Positions 7,756 to 16,330 are shown, counted from the first letter of the stretch. The stretch is 64,000 bases of DNA from Benzoatithermus flavus (GCF_037908215.1 NZ_JBBLZC010000003.1:62001-126000), one strand, 5' to 3'. The notes: generated by a model not told the origin, from the sequence alone. Numbers and translations are program-made.

Positions 7756-10131
7756 TCACACGCGTACGGTCCTGAGCCGCGCGGCGTTCAGGATCACCGA
7801 CACCGAGCTCAGCGCCATGGCGGCGGCGGCGATCATCGGGTTCAGGAGGATGCCGAGGAAGGGGTAGAGCGCGCCTGCTGCCACCGGCACGGCGAGCGCG
7901 TTGTAGACGAAGGCGAAGAACAGGTTCTGCCGGATGTTGCGCATGGTGGCGGTGCTCAGGGCCCGGGCGCGCGCGATCGCGGCGAGATCGCCCTTGACCA
8001 GTGTCACGCCCGCACTCTCCATCGCCACCTCGGTCCCTGTGCCCATGGCGATACCGACGTCGGCCGCCGTCAGCGCCGGTGCGTCGTTGACCCCGTCGCC
8101 CGCCATGGCGACCACCCGGCCTTGTGCGCGCAGCCGCGCGATCACGGCACTCTTCTGCTCCGGCAGCACCTCGGCCTCGACCTCCTCGATCCCGAGCCGG
8201 CGGGCGACCGCTTCGGCCGTGGTGCGGTTGTCGCCGGTGAGCATCACGATCCGCACCCCGGCCTGCCGCAGCGCCTCCAGCGCTGCCGGCGTGCTCGCCT
8301 TGATCGGGTCGGCCACCGCGATCAGGCCGGCGAGGCGGCCGTCGACCGCGACGTACATGACCGTGGCGCCCTCGTGGCGGAGCGCCGTCGCCTGCACCTC
8401 CGCATCGCCCACGGCTATCCCGAGGCCGTCCATCATGGCGCGGTTGCCGAGCGCCACGGCCTTGCCTTCGACCTCGCCCCGCACGCCCTTGCCGGTCACG
8501 GACTCGAACCCGGCCACCTCGGGCAGGGCGAGGCCCCGCTCCTCGGCCGCCTGGACGATCGCCGCCGCGAGCGGGTGCTCGCTCGCCCGCTCGAGCCCGG
8601 CGGCGAGCCGCAGCAGCTCCCCTTCGTCCTGCCCCATCAGCGGCACCACCGCCGTCACCTTCGGCCGCCCCTCGGTGAGCGTGCCGGTCTTGTCGACCAC
8701 GATCGTGTCGACCTTCTCGAGCCGTTCCAGCGCCTCGGCATCGCGGATCAGCACGCCGAGGCCGGCTCCCCGGCCGACGCCGACCATGATCGACATCGGC
8801 GTGGCGAGGCCGAGCGCGCACGGGCAGGCGATGATCAGCACCGAGACGGCGGCGATCAGGCCCATGGTGAAGGAGGGCTCCGGCCCCCACAGCCACCAGG
8901 CGAGAAAGGCCAGCGCCGCTACCACGATCACCGCCGGGACGAACCAGCCCGCAACCTGGTCGGCCAGGCGCTGGATCGGGGCGCGCGAGCGCTGCGCTTC
9001 GGCCACCATCTGGACGATGCGCGCCAGCATGGTCTCCGCACCGACCTTGTCCGCGCGCATGACGAAGCTGCCACGGCCGTTGAGCGTGCCGCCGATCACC
9101 CGCGCACCGGGCTGCTTCTCCACCGGCAGCGATTCGCCCGTGACCATCGATTCGTCGACAGCACTCGCCCCTTCCAGCACCTCGCCGTCGACCGGCACGC
9201 GATCGCCGGGGCGGACCCGCAGCCGATCGCCGGGGAGGATGGCGTCGATCGGCACCTCCTCCTCGCTGCCGTCATCCCTCAGCCGCCGCGCCGTCTTGGG
9301 AGCAAGGCCCAGGAGTGCCTTGATGGCGCCGCTGGTGCGCTCACGCGCGCGCAGCTCGAGCACCTGGCCCAGGAGCACGAGGGTCGTGATCACGCTCGCC
9401 GCCTCGAGATAGACCGGCACGACCCCCTCGGCCGAGCGGAAGCCGGTGGGGAACAGGCCCGGCGCTGTCACCGCGACCAGGCTGTAGAGCCAGGCCACGC
9501 CCACGCCCAGCGCAATGAGCGTGAACATGTTGAGGCTGCGGTTCCTGATCGAGGCCCAGCCACGGACGAAGAACGGCCAGCCGGCCCAGAGCACGACCGG
9601 GGTGGCGATCAGGAGCTGCAGCCAGACATTGAGCCGCGGCGGGACCACGGCGTTGAAGCCGTGGCCGATGACATGCATCCCGTTCTCGAGCAGCACCACC
9701 GGCACGGTGAGCAGGAGGGCGATCCGAAACCGCCGCGTCATGTCCAGAAGCTCGGGGCTGGGGCCGGCCTCGCCCGTGGTGACGTCGAGCGGCTCCAGCG
9801 CCATGCCGCAGATCGGGCAGGAGCCGGGGCCGACCTGCCGGATCTCGGGGTGCATCGGGCAGGTGTAGATCGCGGTGGCGGGCGTGGGTGCGGGGGCCGG
9901 CCCGCCGCCGAGATAGCGCTCCGGTGCCGCCGCGAACTTGGCCTTGCAGCCGGCGCTGCAGAAGTACCAGGTGCGGCCGAGATGCTCGTGGCGGTGCGGC
10001 GTCGTGTGCGGGTCGACCGTCATCCCGCAGACCGGGTCTTTCACCACCGGCGTGCCGGGCGGTGGCGCGTGCCCGTGCTCGTGGTGACGGGCGGCACGAG
10101 CGCCGTGCTGCGGTCGGGCGGTCTCGTTCAT
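7756..10131 (-). CDS. copA: Copper-translocating P1B-type ATPase
   Basis: Cu(I) export ATPase of 791 residues in the inner membrane. The N-terminus has a YHS-type metal site (DPVCGMTVDP, near 33-42) and then a heavy-metal-binding CPMHPEI...CPICGM module near 88-113, with no classic HMA domain. Catalytic motifs are intact: TGES near 330, the CPC transport site near 435, DKTGT phosphorylation site near 478, SEHPLA near 515 and GDGVND near 677. Eight membrane segments are expected. A His-rich leader (HHEHGHAPPP) precedes the first domain. It lies between the DUF305 gene and copZ on the same strand, in a copper operon. Confidence 0.95.
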   Translation of the reverse strand: MNETARPQHGARAARHHEHGHAPPPGTPVVKDPVCGMTVDPHTTPHRHEHLGRTWYFCSAGCKAKFAAAPERYLGGGPAPAPTPATAIYTCPMHPEIRQVGPGSCPICGMALEPLDVTTGEAGPSPELLDMTRRFRIALLLTVPVVLLENGMHVIGHGFNAVVPPRLNVWLQLLIATPVVLWAGWPFFVRGWASIRNRSLNMFTLIALGVGVAWLYSLVAVTAPGLFPTGFRSAEGVVPVYLEAASVITTLVLLGQVLELRARERTSGAIKALLGLAPKTARRLRDDGSEEEVPIDAILPGDRLRVRPGDRVPVDGEVLEGASAVDESMVTGESLPVEKQPGARVIGGTLNGRGSFVMRADKVGAETMLARIVQMVAEAQRSRAPIQRLADQVAGWFVPAVIVVAALAFLAWWLWGPEPSFTMGLIAAVSVLIIACPCALGLATPMSIMVGVGRGAGLGVLIRDAEALERLEKVDTIVVDKTGTLTEGRPKVTAVVPLMGQDEGELLRLAAGLERASEHPLAAAIVQAAEERGLALPEVAGFESVTGKGVRGEVEGKAVALGNRAMMDGLGIAVGDAEVQATALRHEGATVMYVAVDGRLAGLIAVADPIKASTPAALEALRQAGVRIVMLTGDNRTTAEAVARRLGIEEVEAEVLPEQKSAVIARLRAQGRVVAMAGDGVNDAPALTAADVGIAMGTGTEVAMESAGVTLVKGDLAAIARARALSTATMRNIRQNLFFAFVYNALAVPVAAGALYPFLGILLNPMIAAAAMALSSVSVILNAARLRTVRV

Positions 10132-10202
10132 CGGCCGGGCTCCGGATCGGGGCGAGGGAAGGCGTGCCGCGAGCCCGCCCCGGCGGGCCCGCGGCGGCAG
10201 GC

Positions 10203-10943
10203 TCAGCGCTGCGGGTGCTTGGCGAGCCAGTCCTGCAGGGTCGCGATCTCCTTGCTCTGAGCGTCGACGACGCTCTGGGCGAGCTGCCTGATCTCGGGAT
10301 CCGTGCCGTACTGGAGCGCTACCTTCGCCATGTCGATGGCACTTTGATGGTGCGGGATCATGAGCCGCGCGAAATCACCGTCCGGATCGCCGGTGAGTGC
10401 CATGCTCATGCCCTGGTGCATGCGCATCATCGCCTGCCAGTAGGCCATGGTGGCCGGGCTCTGGGCGGCCATGCCCTGCGGCCCCATCATCATGCCCCGG
10501 CCGCCCATCATGCCCCGGCCGCCCATCATGCCCGGACCGCCACCCATCATGCCTTGGCCCATCATGTCCTGAGCCATGGCACCGGGACCCATCTGGCCGC
10601 CCATCATCCCGCCGCCCATTGCGGGCATCTCGTGGGTGTTGATGATGATCGTGACCGCCGAGGTCGGGCGCATCATCATGCCCCGGCCGCCCATCATGCC
10701 GGGACCCATCGGCATGCCGTTCGTCATCATCTCCTGCATGCGCTCCATCATCTCCGGGCTCATCATGCCCATCATGCCGCCCGGCCCGGGCTGCGCTGGC
10801 GGGGCGGCAGGCTCGGATGCCTGCGCCGGATGGTGCTGCTCGTGCTGAGCGCCCTGGTCTTGGGCACGGGCCGCCGGTGCGGCCGCGAGCACCAGGCCCG
10901 CGAGCAGGAGGGCCGTCGAGCTGAGCAAGGCGAGAGGCTTCAT
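10203..10943 (-). CDS. Met/Gly-rich exported DUF305 protein
   Basis: Periplasmic protein of 246 residues, probably copper-binding. A signal peptide (MKPLALLSSTALLLAGLVLA, then APAARA) is followed by a His-rich patch and then about 100 residues of Met/Gly-rich repeats (units like GPGMMGGRGMM). The C-terminus carries the DUF305 hallmark MIPHHQSAIDMAK. Methionine-rich repeats bind Cu(I) in periplasmic copper proteins. The start at 10943 has gaggag 7 bases upstream; a longer frame reading exists but lacks a signal peptide. It lies between the oxidase-like genes and copA. Confidence 0.88.
   Translation of the reverse strand: MKPLALLSSTALLLAGLVLAAAPAARAQDQGAQHEQHHPAQASEPAAPPAQPGPGGMMGMMSPEMMERMQEMMTNGMPMGPGMMGGRGMMMRPTSAVTIIINTHEMPAMGGGMMGGQMGPGAMAQDMMGQGMMGGGPGMMGGRGMMGGRGMMMGPQGMAAQSPATMAYWQAMMRMHQGMSMALTGDPDGDFARLMIPHHQSAIDMAKVALQYGTDPEIRQLAQSVVDAQSKEIATLQDWLAKHPQR
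10488..10541. repeat. 18-bp tandem repeat inside the DUF305 gene
   Basis: Three consecutive 18-base units (catcatgccccggccgcc, the third with small changes) lie at 10488-10505, 10506-10523 and 10524-10541. A further copy with a degenerate neighbour lies near 10673-10705. They encode the GGRGMM repeats and keep the reading frame. This is a coding minisatellite, not a CRISPR. Confidence 0.85.
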
Positions 10944-10959
10944 GATCGTCTCCTCGGGT

Positions 10960-11151
10960 TCAATGACGGGAAGCGAAAGCGCCGCGTTCCGCGGCACGGA
11001 TACGCCAGGCGAGCGCCGCGAAGGCGGCTCCCCCGGCACCCCAGAGCAGCGCCGCTCCGGGCATGGCGAGCGCGGGCACCAGCGCGTAGGCCAGGGCGAG
11101 CAGCAGCCAGACCGACGCGACGAGCACGACGAGAGCGAGATCGAAGCTCAC
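10960..11151 (-). CDS. Small two-helix membrane protein, unknown function
   Basis: A 63-residue hydrophobic protein with two membrane segments (around residues 4-28 and 30-50) and a short basic tail with His. It starts with GTG, preceded by gggagga. It lies 16 bases after the oxidase-like subunit I gene and 16 bases before the DUF305 gene, all on the same strand, so it belongs to the same transcript. It could be a small accessory subunit of the oxidase-like complex (inference from position only). I do not recognise its family. Confidence 0.6.
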   Translation of the reverse strand: MSFDLALVVLVASVWLLLALAYALVPALAMPGAALLWGAGGAAFAALAWRIRAAERGAFASRH

Positions 11152-11167
11152 CGATGCATCCTCCCTC

Positions 11168-12832
11168 TCAATGACCGGCAGCGCCCGCTGCCGTGATCGG
11201 CAGGGCCTGCATGAGCTCGAACGCGACCGCCGTGGCGACGTACATCGCGAGCAGGAGAACGAGGACCGCGGCGGGCCCGCTCCATGCGGCGACGAGCGGC
11301 CCGCCCGGCGCCGACGGCATGGCCGTGACCTCCCGGCTCGCTAGCGAGCGGCGCAGCCAGGTGGCGGCGAGCGTGGCGGCATAGGCGAGGAGGCCCGCAG
11401 CCATGACCACGCCCGCGAGCGCCAGGATCGTCGTCAGCACGGCCCAGCTCGTCGGTGCCCCGGCATCGTAGCCGGCGTCCATGACCCGGCGCGGCAAACC
11501 CTGCAGCCCGGCGGCCACCCCGGCGAACGCGAACACCCAGAGCGCCGGCGAGACGAGCCAGGGCAGCCGTCGCAGCCAGGATCGTGCCGCGAGGCCGGCG
11601 CCGGCCAGTGCCGGCGCCAGACGGGTGAAGGCACCCAAAAGCGTCAGGCTGACCGTGCCCACGGTGAGCAGGTGGAAATAGCCCGGCACGAAGAACGTGT
11701 CGCTCAAGAGCGGCGCCAGCTTCTCCTGGATCAGGACGAAGGCGAAGGTGCCGCCCAGCGCCAGGTTCACCACCGCCATACCGAGGGCGGTCATGGCGGG
11801 CTCGTGCCAGGGCAGCCTCTTCAGCCAGCCGAGAAGCCCTCTCGCCCCTTGCGCCCGTGCATGCTGCTCGAGCGAGATCGTGAGGAGCAGGAACACCGCG
11901 ACCGTCGGCACGCCCACGAACAGCGACAGGATCGAGCCCAGCACCCGGATCGACGGCGCCAGGCCGGGCTCGAGGAACATGTGGTAGAGCGAGGTCGGCG
12001 GTACGAACACGAGGTAGAGCGAGAACACGAGCTTGGAGAACCGGCCGCCAAAGCTCGAGGTGACACCGGTGAGCTCGCGCACGAGCACGTACCAGACCAG
12101 CACCGTCCCCATGAGCGGCAGGTAGTGCAGGTTGTGGAACAGAAGATGCCAGCGGGTGGCATGGTCGAAGGGCTCGGCGGCGAGGCCTGCGGACCAGAGT
12201 GCCGGCGGGGTGAACACCGCCAGCATGGCAATGGCGCTGACGAGCAGCAGCCCGGCCCAGGCCACGGCACCAAAGCCCGGCGCCGACCATTCGGCGCCGC
12301 CCGTCTCGCGCTTGCCGGCAAGCGCCGTGGCGAGCGCGGTGAGCGCGATGGCGGCGAGCCCGAGTCCCAGAAGGAGATAGCCGAGATAGAACGGCAAGGC
12401 CGCGGCGGGATCGGTGCGGGCGAGCTCGGGCGTGCCGTCGTAGAGCAGCGGCGTGCCGCTGGCAGCACCGACGAAGCCGAACGCGAGTCCGGCTGCGACC
12501 GCGCCCAGACCGGTCCAGCCGAGCCAGGACAGCGCCAGCAGCGGCTGCGGCCGCGTCTCGGTCGCCACGAGCGCCAGCAGCAGCGCGCCCTGACCGAGAT
12601 AGAGCCAGTAGAAGAACACGGCCGCACCGTGGCCGGTGAGCAGCCGGTAGCCGCCTTCGGGATCCATCGGCAGAAGGCCGGCGCGTGACAGCGCGGTGCC
12701 GAGCCCGAGCAGCACGCCGAGCACGAGCGTGGCCAGCGCCAGCAGGACCATGGCGCCGAGCAGCGCCCGCTGCGACCGCGGCAGCCGGCGCACCGCCAGG
12801 AGGCTGGGATGGGAGATGGTGGTTGCGTTCAT
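11168..12832 (-). CDS. Heme-copper-oxidase-like subunit I with substituted active-site ligands
   Basis: Membrane protein of 554 residues with about 13 helices, clearly related to b(o/a)3-type cytochrome c oxidase subunit I. Segments such as VPGYFHL, LYHMFLEPG and GLLGWLKRLPW align with the Thermus ba3 enzyme. Low-spin heme ligands are kept (His68, His387), as are one CuB His and the cross-linked Tyr (His233, Tyr237). However, the high-spin heme ligand is Tyr385 instead of His, and one of the two adjacent CuB His is Tyr283 (followed by His284). A classical oxygen-reducing centre is therefore doubtful. The start overlaps the CuA subunit gene (ATGA). Confidence 0.85.
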   Translation of the reverse strand: MNATTISHPSLLAVRRLPRSQRALLGAMVLLALATLVLGVLLGLGTALSRAGLLPMDPEGGYRLLTGHGAAVFFYWLYLGQGALLLALVATETRPQPLLALSWLGWTGLGAVAAGLAFGFVGAASGTPLLYDGTPELARTDPAAALPFYLGYLLLGLGLAAIALTALATALAGKRETGGAEWSAPGFGAVAWAGLLLVSAIAMLAVFTPPALWSAGLAAEPFDHATRWHLLFHNLHYLPLMGTVLVWYVLVRELTGVTSSFGGRFSKLVFSLYLVFVPPTSLYHMFLEPGLAPSIRVLGSILSLFVGVPTVAVFLLLTISLEQHARAQGARGLLGWLKRLPWHEPAMTALGMAVVNLALGGTFAFVLIQEKLAPLLSDTFFVPGYFHLLTVGTVSLTLLGAFTRLAPALAGAGLAARSWLRRLPWLVSPALWVFAFAGVAAGLQGLPRRVMDAGYDAGAPTSWAVLTTILALAGVVMAAGLLAYAATLAATWLRRSLASREVTAMPSAPGGPLVAAWSGPAAVLVLLLAMYVATAVAFELMQALPITAAGAAGH

Positions 12833-13530
12833 GTCACGATGATCCGGCCGTGCATCCGATCGTGGCCGAGGCCGCAATAGACGGTGCAGTAGAGCAGGTG
12901 TTCGCCGGGGCGCTCGAACCGCACCAGGAGATCGCTGGGCAGGCCCGGCCGCAGCCGGACGATGCGGCTGCCGAGGCCGAGCTGCAGCGAGGCGCCGTGG
13001 CCGACGTCGAGGGAGAGCATCCGCAGGCGGTAGGGCACGCCGGCCGTGAGCCGGAGCACGGAAGGCTCGAACAGCCATTGCTGCACGAGCAGGTAGACGT
13101 CGACCGGGTCGCCCGTCGGTACCGGCGGATCGTCGTGCCCGGCATCGTGATCGTGCGCGGGCGGCGCCATGCCGGGCATGACCATGCCCGCATGACCCTC
13201 GTGGCCTGCCGTGGGCATGACCGCGTTGAGACGGGCGCCCCCCGGCATCGGCGGCTGCACGCTGCCGTCCGGCAGCCGATAGCGCTCGATGAACGCCTCG
13301 GCCTCGGCGCGGAAGGCCGCGTTGTCCGGCATCCCGGCCAAGCCGTGACCGCCATGTCCGCCACCGACCTCGCCATGGTCCTCGTCCGATCCGTGCCCGA
13401 GCCCCAGGCCCGGTGCGGCGCCGTAAGCCGCCCACAGGCCGTAGAGCGATAGGATTCCGAGGCTGGCACCGACGACGAAGCCGCGCCGGGCCGTGAGGGC
13501 CGGCCTGCTCTCCATTCGCAGCTCGGTCAT
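12829..13530 (-). CDS. Cytochrome c oxidase subunit II-like protein with intact CuA site
   Basis: Membrane-anchored periplasmic protein of 233 residues. One N-terminal membrane helix (around 18-40) precedes a His/Met-rich linker (GGGHGGHG, then GHEGHAGMVMPGM and HDHDAGHDD) and a C-terminal cupredoxin domain. All CuA ligands are present: His178, Cys215, Cys219, His223 and Met226 within CTVYCGLGHDRM. It should accept electrons from a cytochrome c or cupredoxin. The start overlaps the DUF2933 stop (ATGA) and its stop overlaps subunit I, so the three genes are tightly coupled. The metal-binding linker is longer than in normal subunit II. Confidence 0.88.
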   Translation of the reverse strand: MTELRMESRPALTARRGFVVGASLGILSLYGLWAAYGAAPGLGLGHGSDEDHGEVGGGHGGHGLAGMPDNAAFRAEAEAFIERYRLPDGSVQPPMPGGARLNAVMPTAGHEGHAGMVMPGMAPPAHDHDAGHDDPPVPTGDPVDVYLLVQQWLFEPSVLRLTAGVPYRLRMLSLDVGHGASLQLGLGSRIVRLRPGLPSDLLVRFERPGEHLLYCTVYCGLGHDRMHGRIIVT

Positions 13531-13784
13531 GCGCCCTCTCCGGTGTCGCCAGCGCCGGGCTTGCCGCCGTGGCCGTGCCCGCCATGGCCGCCGTGCATGA
13601 ACAGGTGCATCAACGGGCAGAGGAGCACGAGAGCGTAGGGCAAAAGGCCGAACAGGTGCGCCCGGTGCTCGGTGAACAGGAAGAAGCCGAGCACGACGGC
13701 GATCACGACCAGCACGAGCCAGAAGCGCGGCGACCATCCGGAGCCGTGCCGGCCGGCATGGCTCTCATGCGACAGGGTTGCCAT
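13527..13784 (-). CDS. DUF2933 small membrane protein
   Basis: An 85-residue protein with a His-containing N-terminus (SHESHAGRHG), two hydrophobic helices and a His/Gly-rich tail (CPLMHLFMHGGHGGHGHGG). This is the DUF2933 pattern, a small protein of unknown function often found in copper or heavy-metal loci. The Met/His-rich end can bind copper in principle. The stop overlaps the CuA subunit start (ATGA), suggesting it is part of, or helps assemble, the same complex. Confidence 0.82.
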   Translation of the reverse strand: MATLSHESHAGRHGSGWSPRFWLVLVVIAVVLGFFLFTEHRAHLFGLLPYALVLLCPLMHLFMHGGHGGHGHGGKPGAGDTGEGA

Positions 13785-13982
13785 GGCTCACCTCGCGCCA
13801 GTGACGAGGACGCGAAAGCGCGCGGGACGGATGGAGCGAACGGGCGTGAGCGGAACCGCCCGGCGTGTCGGCCGGGCCGGTTCCGCCTCGCCAGCAAGGA
13901 GAGTTCGACATGGAGGATCCTCGTCCGGAAAGGGTGACGTCGTCGTGCCGCCGAGTCTCCGCTCGACGCACGACGGGACGGA

Positions 13983-14372
13983 TTACGCGCCGGACGAGAC
14001 GATGGGCGGCGGGAGCGGTGGGGTCAGCACCAGCCCGGCCGAGCCGATCTCGGTGTCGGGCCAAGCGCTCGAGGTGGCCGTGACGAGCGGATCGAAATGG
14101 GTCGTCGGGAGCATGCAGCAGCCGGCATACGCCGAAGCGCAGTGGTGCGCCTGCTGCAGGCCGAGCCGATCGCCCCGATCGTGCCCAGACGGGCAATGGC
14201 CGAGATCGATGCTCGACGCGGCGTCCGCCACGACGGGGCCGAGGTCTTGAGCACGATGCGGGTGTGTGGCGGCAGCGGGCAGAGCCGAGGGGAGCAGCAG
14301 GCAGGCGACGGCCAGCATCCGCAAGAGCAGGCCTGCGACCGAGCGGTAGCGATGCTGGAGCGAAAGCCTCAT
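13983..14372 (-). CDS. Exported Cys/His-containing protein, unknown function
   Basis: A 129-residue exported protein. After a basic start (MRLSLQHRYR) there is a hydrophobic signal segment (GLLLRMLAVACLLLPSALPA) and then a mature part with HCPSGHD, HHCASAYAGCCML and a Pro-rich end. The clustered Cys and His look metal-binding and recall DUF2946-like small proteins of copper loci, but I cannot assign a family firmly. It is the first leftward gene of the copper block; 198 bases separate it from DUF2933. A FNR-type box and a -10-like hexamer sit upstream at class II spacing. Confidence 0.55.
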   Translation of the reverse strand: MRLSLQHRYRSVAGLLLRMLAVACLLLPSALPAAATHPHRAQDLGPVVADAASSIDLGHCPSGHDRGDRLGLQQAHHCASAYAGCCMLPTTHFDPLVTATSSAWPDTEIGSAGLVLTPPLPPPIVSSGA

Positions 14373-14712
14373 GCCGGCCGTTCTCGATCCTCTCGACGCT
14401 TCGCGAATCATGCTCCGATGGTCGGGCATCGCCTTGATCTGGGTCAAGATGCCAGCCGCGCTACCGGCACCATCTTCCGGTGGGGTACCGCCGGCCCACC
14501 GAGAAGCGGCTCTGGCCCACCGGAACCTACACCGCTTCGGTCGTTTCCTGGCAACCTCGCGACGCGGCCCGCAAGGATCGGAACCCGCGTGGAGCCATCC
14601 GTGCTATGGTCCTGGTGCAGAGGCCAGCACCCGCGGGCCGGAATCGTCATGACGGCGCGGCTTTCCCCCGCACCGACCGACCCGGCGCCGTCGAGCCGGA
14701 GGAGGTCGTACC
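14373..14712. other. Divergent intergenic region with FNR-type box
   Basis: A 340-base gap between the leftward Cys/His exported gene and rightward pcm. The clear element is the FNR-type box at 14434-14447. The rest is G+C rich without a recognisable gene; pcm has a good ribosome-binding site (ggaggag) just before its ATG. Confidence 0.6.
14407..14447 (-). promoter_or_regulatory. FNR/CRP-family box with class II-spaced -10
   Basis: ttgat-ctgg-gtcaa at 14434-14447 matches nine of ten conserved bases of the FNR/FixK/ANR consensus TTGAT-N4-ATCAA. On the minus strand a -10-like CATGAT lies at 14412-14407. This would place the box centre about 41 bases upstream of the start point, the usual class II activator position. 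The gene it would drive is the exported protein at 13983-14372 and possibly the copper/oxidase-like block beyond. Confidence 0.6.
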
Positions 14713-15387
14713 ATGAAGCCGATGACCGAGGCGCACCTTGCGATCCTGCGCCGGCACATGGTCGAGCTGATCGCGATCGAGGTCGAGCTCTTGAGCGAGG
14801 AGCTCGGCAAGGCGGCGCTCGGCGAGCGGGTAATGGCGGCGATGCAGGACGTGCCGCGGCATCTCTTCGTGCCGCCTCAGCTCGCCGCTTACGCCTACCA
14901 CGACACCCCGCTGCCGATCGGGTTCGACAAGACGATCTCGCAGCCCTTTCTCGTCGCGGTCATGACCGATCTGCTCGATCCGAAGCCGCACGAGGTGGTG
15001 CTCGAGATCGGCACCGGGCTCGGCTATCAGGCGGCGATCCTGGCCGAGCTCGCGGGTCGGGTCTGGAGTGTGGAGATCGTCGAGGAGCTGGCTGCCGTGG
15101 CCGCGGCGCGGCTGGAGCAGCTCGGCTACACCAATATCGGCCTGCGCATCGGCAACGGTGCGCGCGGCTGGGCCGACCACGCGCCGTTCGACAAGATCCT
15201 GGTGACCGCCGCGGCCGAGACGGTACCGCAAGCGCTGCTCGAGCAGCTCAGGCCCGGCGGGCGGATGGTGCTACCGATGGGGCCGGCCACGGAGCAGCTC
15301 CTCACCGTCGTCGACAAGGACGCGGCCGGGCAGCTCGAGCAGCAGGCGCTGATTCCGGTCCGGTTCACCCAGCTCGAGACGGAATGA
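14713..15387 (+). CDS. pcm: Protein-L-isoaspartate O-methyltransferase
   Basis: Repairs isoaspartyl residues in damaged proteins using S-adenosylmethionine, in the cytosol. It has 224 residues, normal for the family. The typical motifs are PRHLFVPP near residue 50, the TISQPFLVA substrate region near 78 and the SAM-binding motif VLEIGTGLGYQAAIL near 97-111. The ribosome-binding site is ggaggtcg. It is divergent from the copper block and convergent with the PRC-barrel gene. Confidence 0.93.
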   Translation: MKPMTEAHLAILRRHMVELIAIEVELLSEELGKAALGERVMAAMQDVPRHLFVPPQLAAYAYHDTPLPIGFDKTISQPFLVAVMTDLLDPKPHEVVLEIGTGLGYQAAILAELAGRVWSVEIVEELAAVAAARLEQLGYTNIGLRIGNGARGWADHAPFDKILVTAAAETVPQALLEQLRPGGRMVLPMGPATEQLLTVVDKDAAGQLEQQALIPVRFTQLETE

Positions 15388-15498
15388 CGAGGGGCCGGGG
15401 CAGGGCGCCCGCCGTCTCCGGCTGCGGCACGCCCTGCCCGAGGGCCGAAGCCGGACGGCGCGGAAGTCCCTGGCGAGGGTCTGTCCGCGAGCCTGTTC

Positions 15499-16128
15499 CT
15501 ACTGGGCAGGAGCGGGGGGGTTCGCGCTCGGCGAGGGTGGCGGCACCACGGTGCCGCCGGCACCCATTCCCGGGGTCGCCGTTCCGGGGGCCGTGCCGGT
15601 TCCCGCCGGCGGCGGAGTCCTTGCCGCCTGGGCCGCCCGTTCCGCCGCCTCACGCTCCGCCAGGGTTTGGAACTTCGGCGCCTGCTCGAGCTGCTCGCGG
15701 CTGACATCGAGGCGCAGCACGAGATCCTGGTCCTCGTCCCGGCTCACCTTGAGCGTCTCCCAGGGCACGGCGACGTCCCGCTCGCCGATCCCGAGAAAGC
15801 CGCCCACGCCGACCACCACCGCCTTGAGCCGCCCGTCCGGGGCGAGCAGGACGTCGCTGATCTTGCCGAGCGACTGGTTGGCGCCGTTGTAGATCTGGGT
15901 GCCGATCAGGTTGCTGGCGAGCATCTCGCCCGGCCGTTCGGCATCGACGAAGTCGAGCTGGCTGGTACCGGGAGCAGCCGGTGCCGGCGTGGGAGTGGTG
16001 GTGCCGCCCGTCTGCGGGGGCGGCGCCGCCTGCTGTCCGGCGGGTGGGGTCGGCGTGGTGTTCTGCGCCAGCGCGGGCGCCGCGAGCAAGGCTGCCAACG
16101 CGGTCGCGAGCTGGAGCTGCCTGCGCAT
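15499..16128 (-). CDS. Exported PRC-barrel domain protein
   Basis: Secreted or periplasmic protein of 209 residues. A signal peptide (MRRQLQLATALAALLAAPALA) is followed by a Pro/Thr-rich linker, a PRC-barrel (from about 65 to 150, with LIGTQIYN, GKISDVLLAPDGRLKAVVVG and IGERDVAVPW) and a Pro/Gly/Ala-rich tail. Such proteins are common in alphaproteobacteria; the function is unknown but may be envelope-related. The second of two close ATGs (16128) is preferred because the first overlaps the gaggag site. Confidence 0.85.
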   Translation of the reverse strand: MRRQLQLATALAALLAAPALAQNTTPTPPAGQQAAPPPQTGGTTTPTPAPAAPGTSQLDFVDAERPGEMLASNLIGTQIYNGANQSLGKISDVLLAPDGRLKAVVVGVGGFLGIGERDVAVPWETLKVSRDEDQDLVLRLDVSREQLEQAPKFQTLAEREAAERAAQAARTPPPAGTGTAPGTATPGMGAGGTVVPPPSPSANPPAPAQ

Positions 16129-16330
16129 GACCATCTCCTCGGATAGAACGGCCACGGCAACAGGCCCGTGGCCTGTGGTCATGTGAACATGGATGGTGGT
16201 GACGGGTTCCACCTTGCGCGTCCAGCGGGAGGTGATCGGGGATGCCGGACGACGGAGACGCCCGGCATCCTGGCCGTCCTCTCGCGCCATCGACGGGCTC
16301 GGCGCCGGAAATCTTCAGCATTGGGTTGCT

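Noticed and set aside
7645..10260. A long plus-strand open frame opposite copA
   Set aside because: It is low-complexity and His/Arg-rich with no domain, while the minus strand encodes an ATPase with every catalytic motif.
10488..10705. Regular repeats that could look like a small CRISPR array
   Set aside because: The units are contiguous without unique spacers, keep the reading frame and encode Met/Gly repeats.
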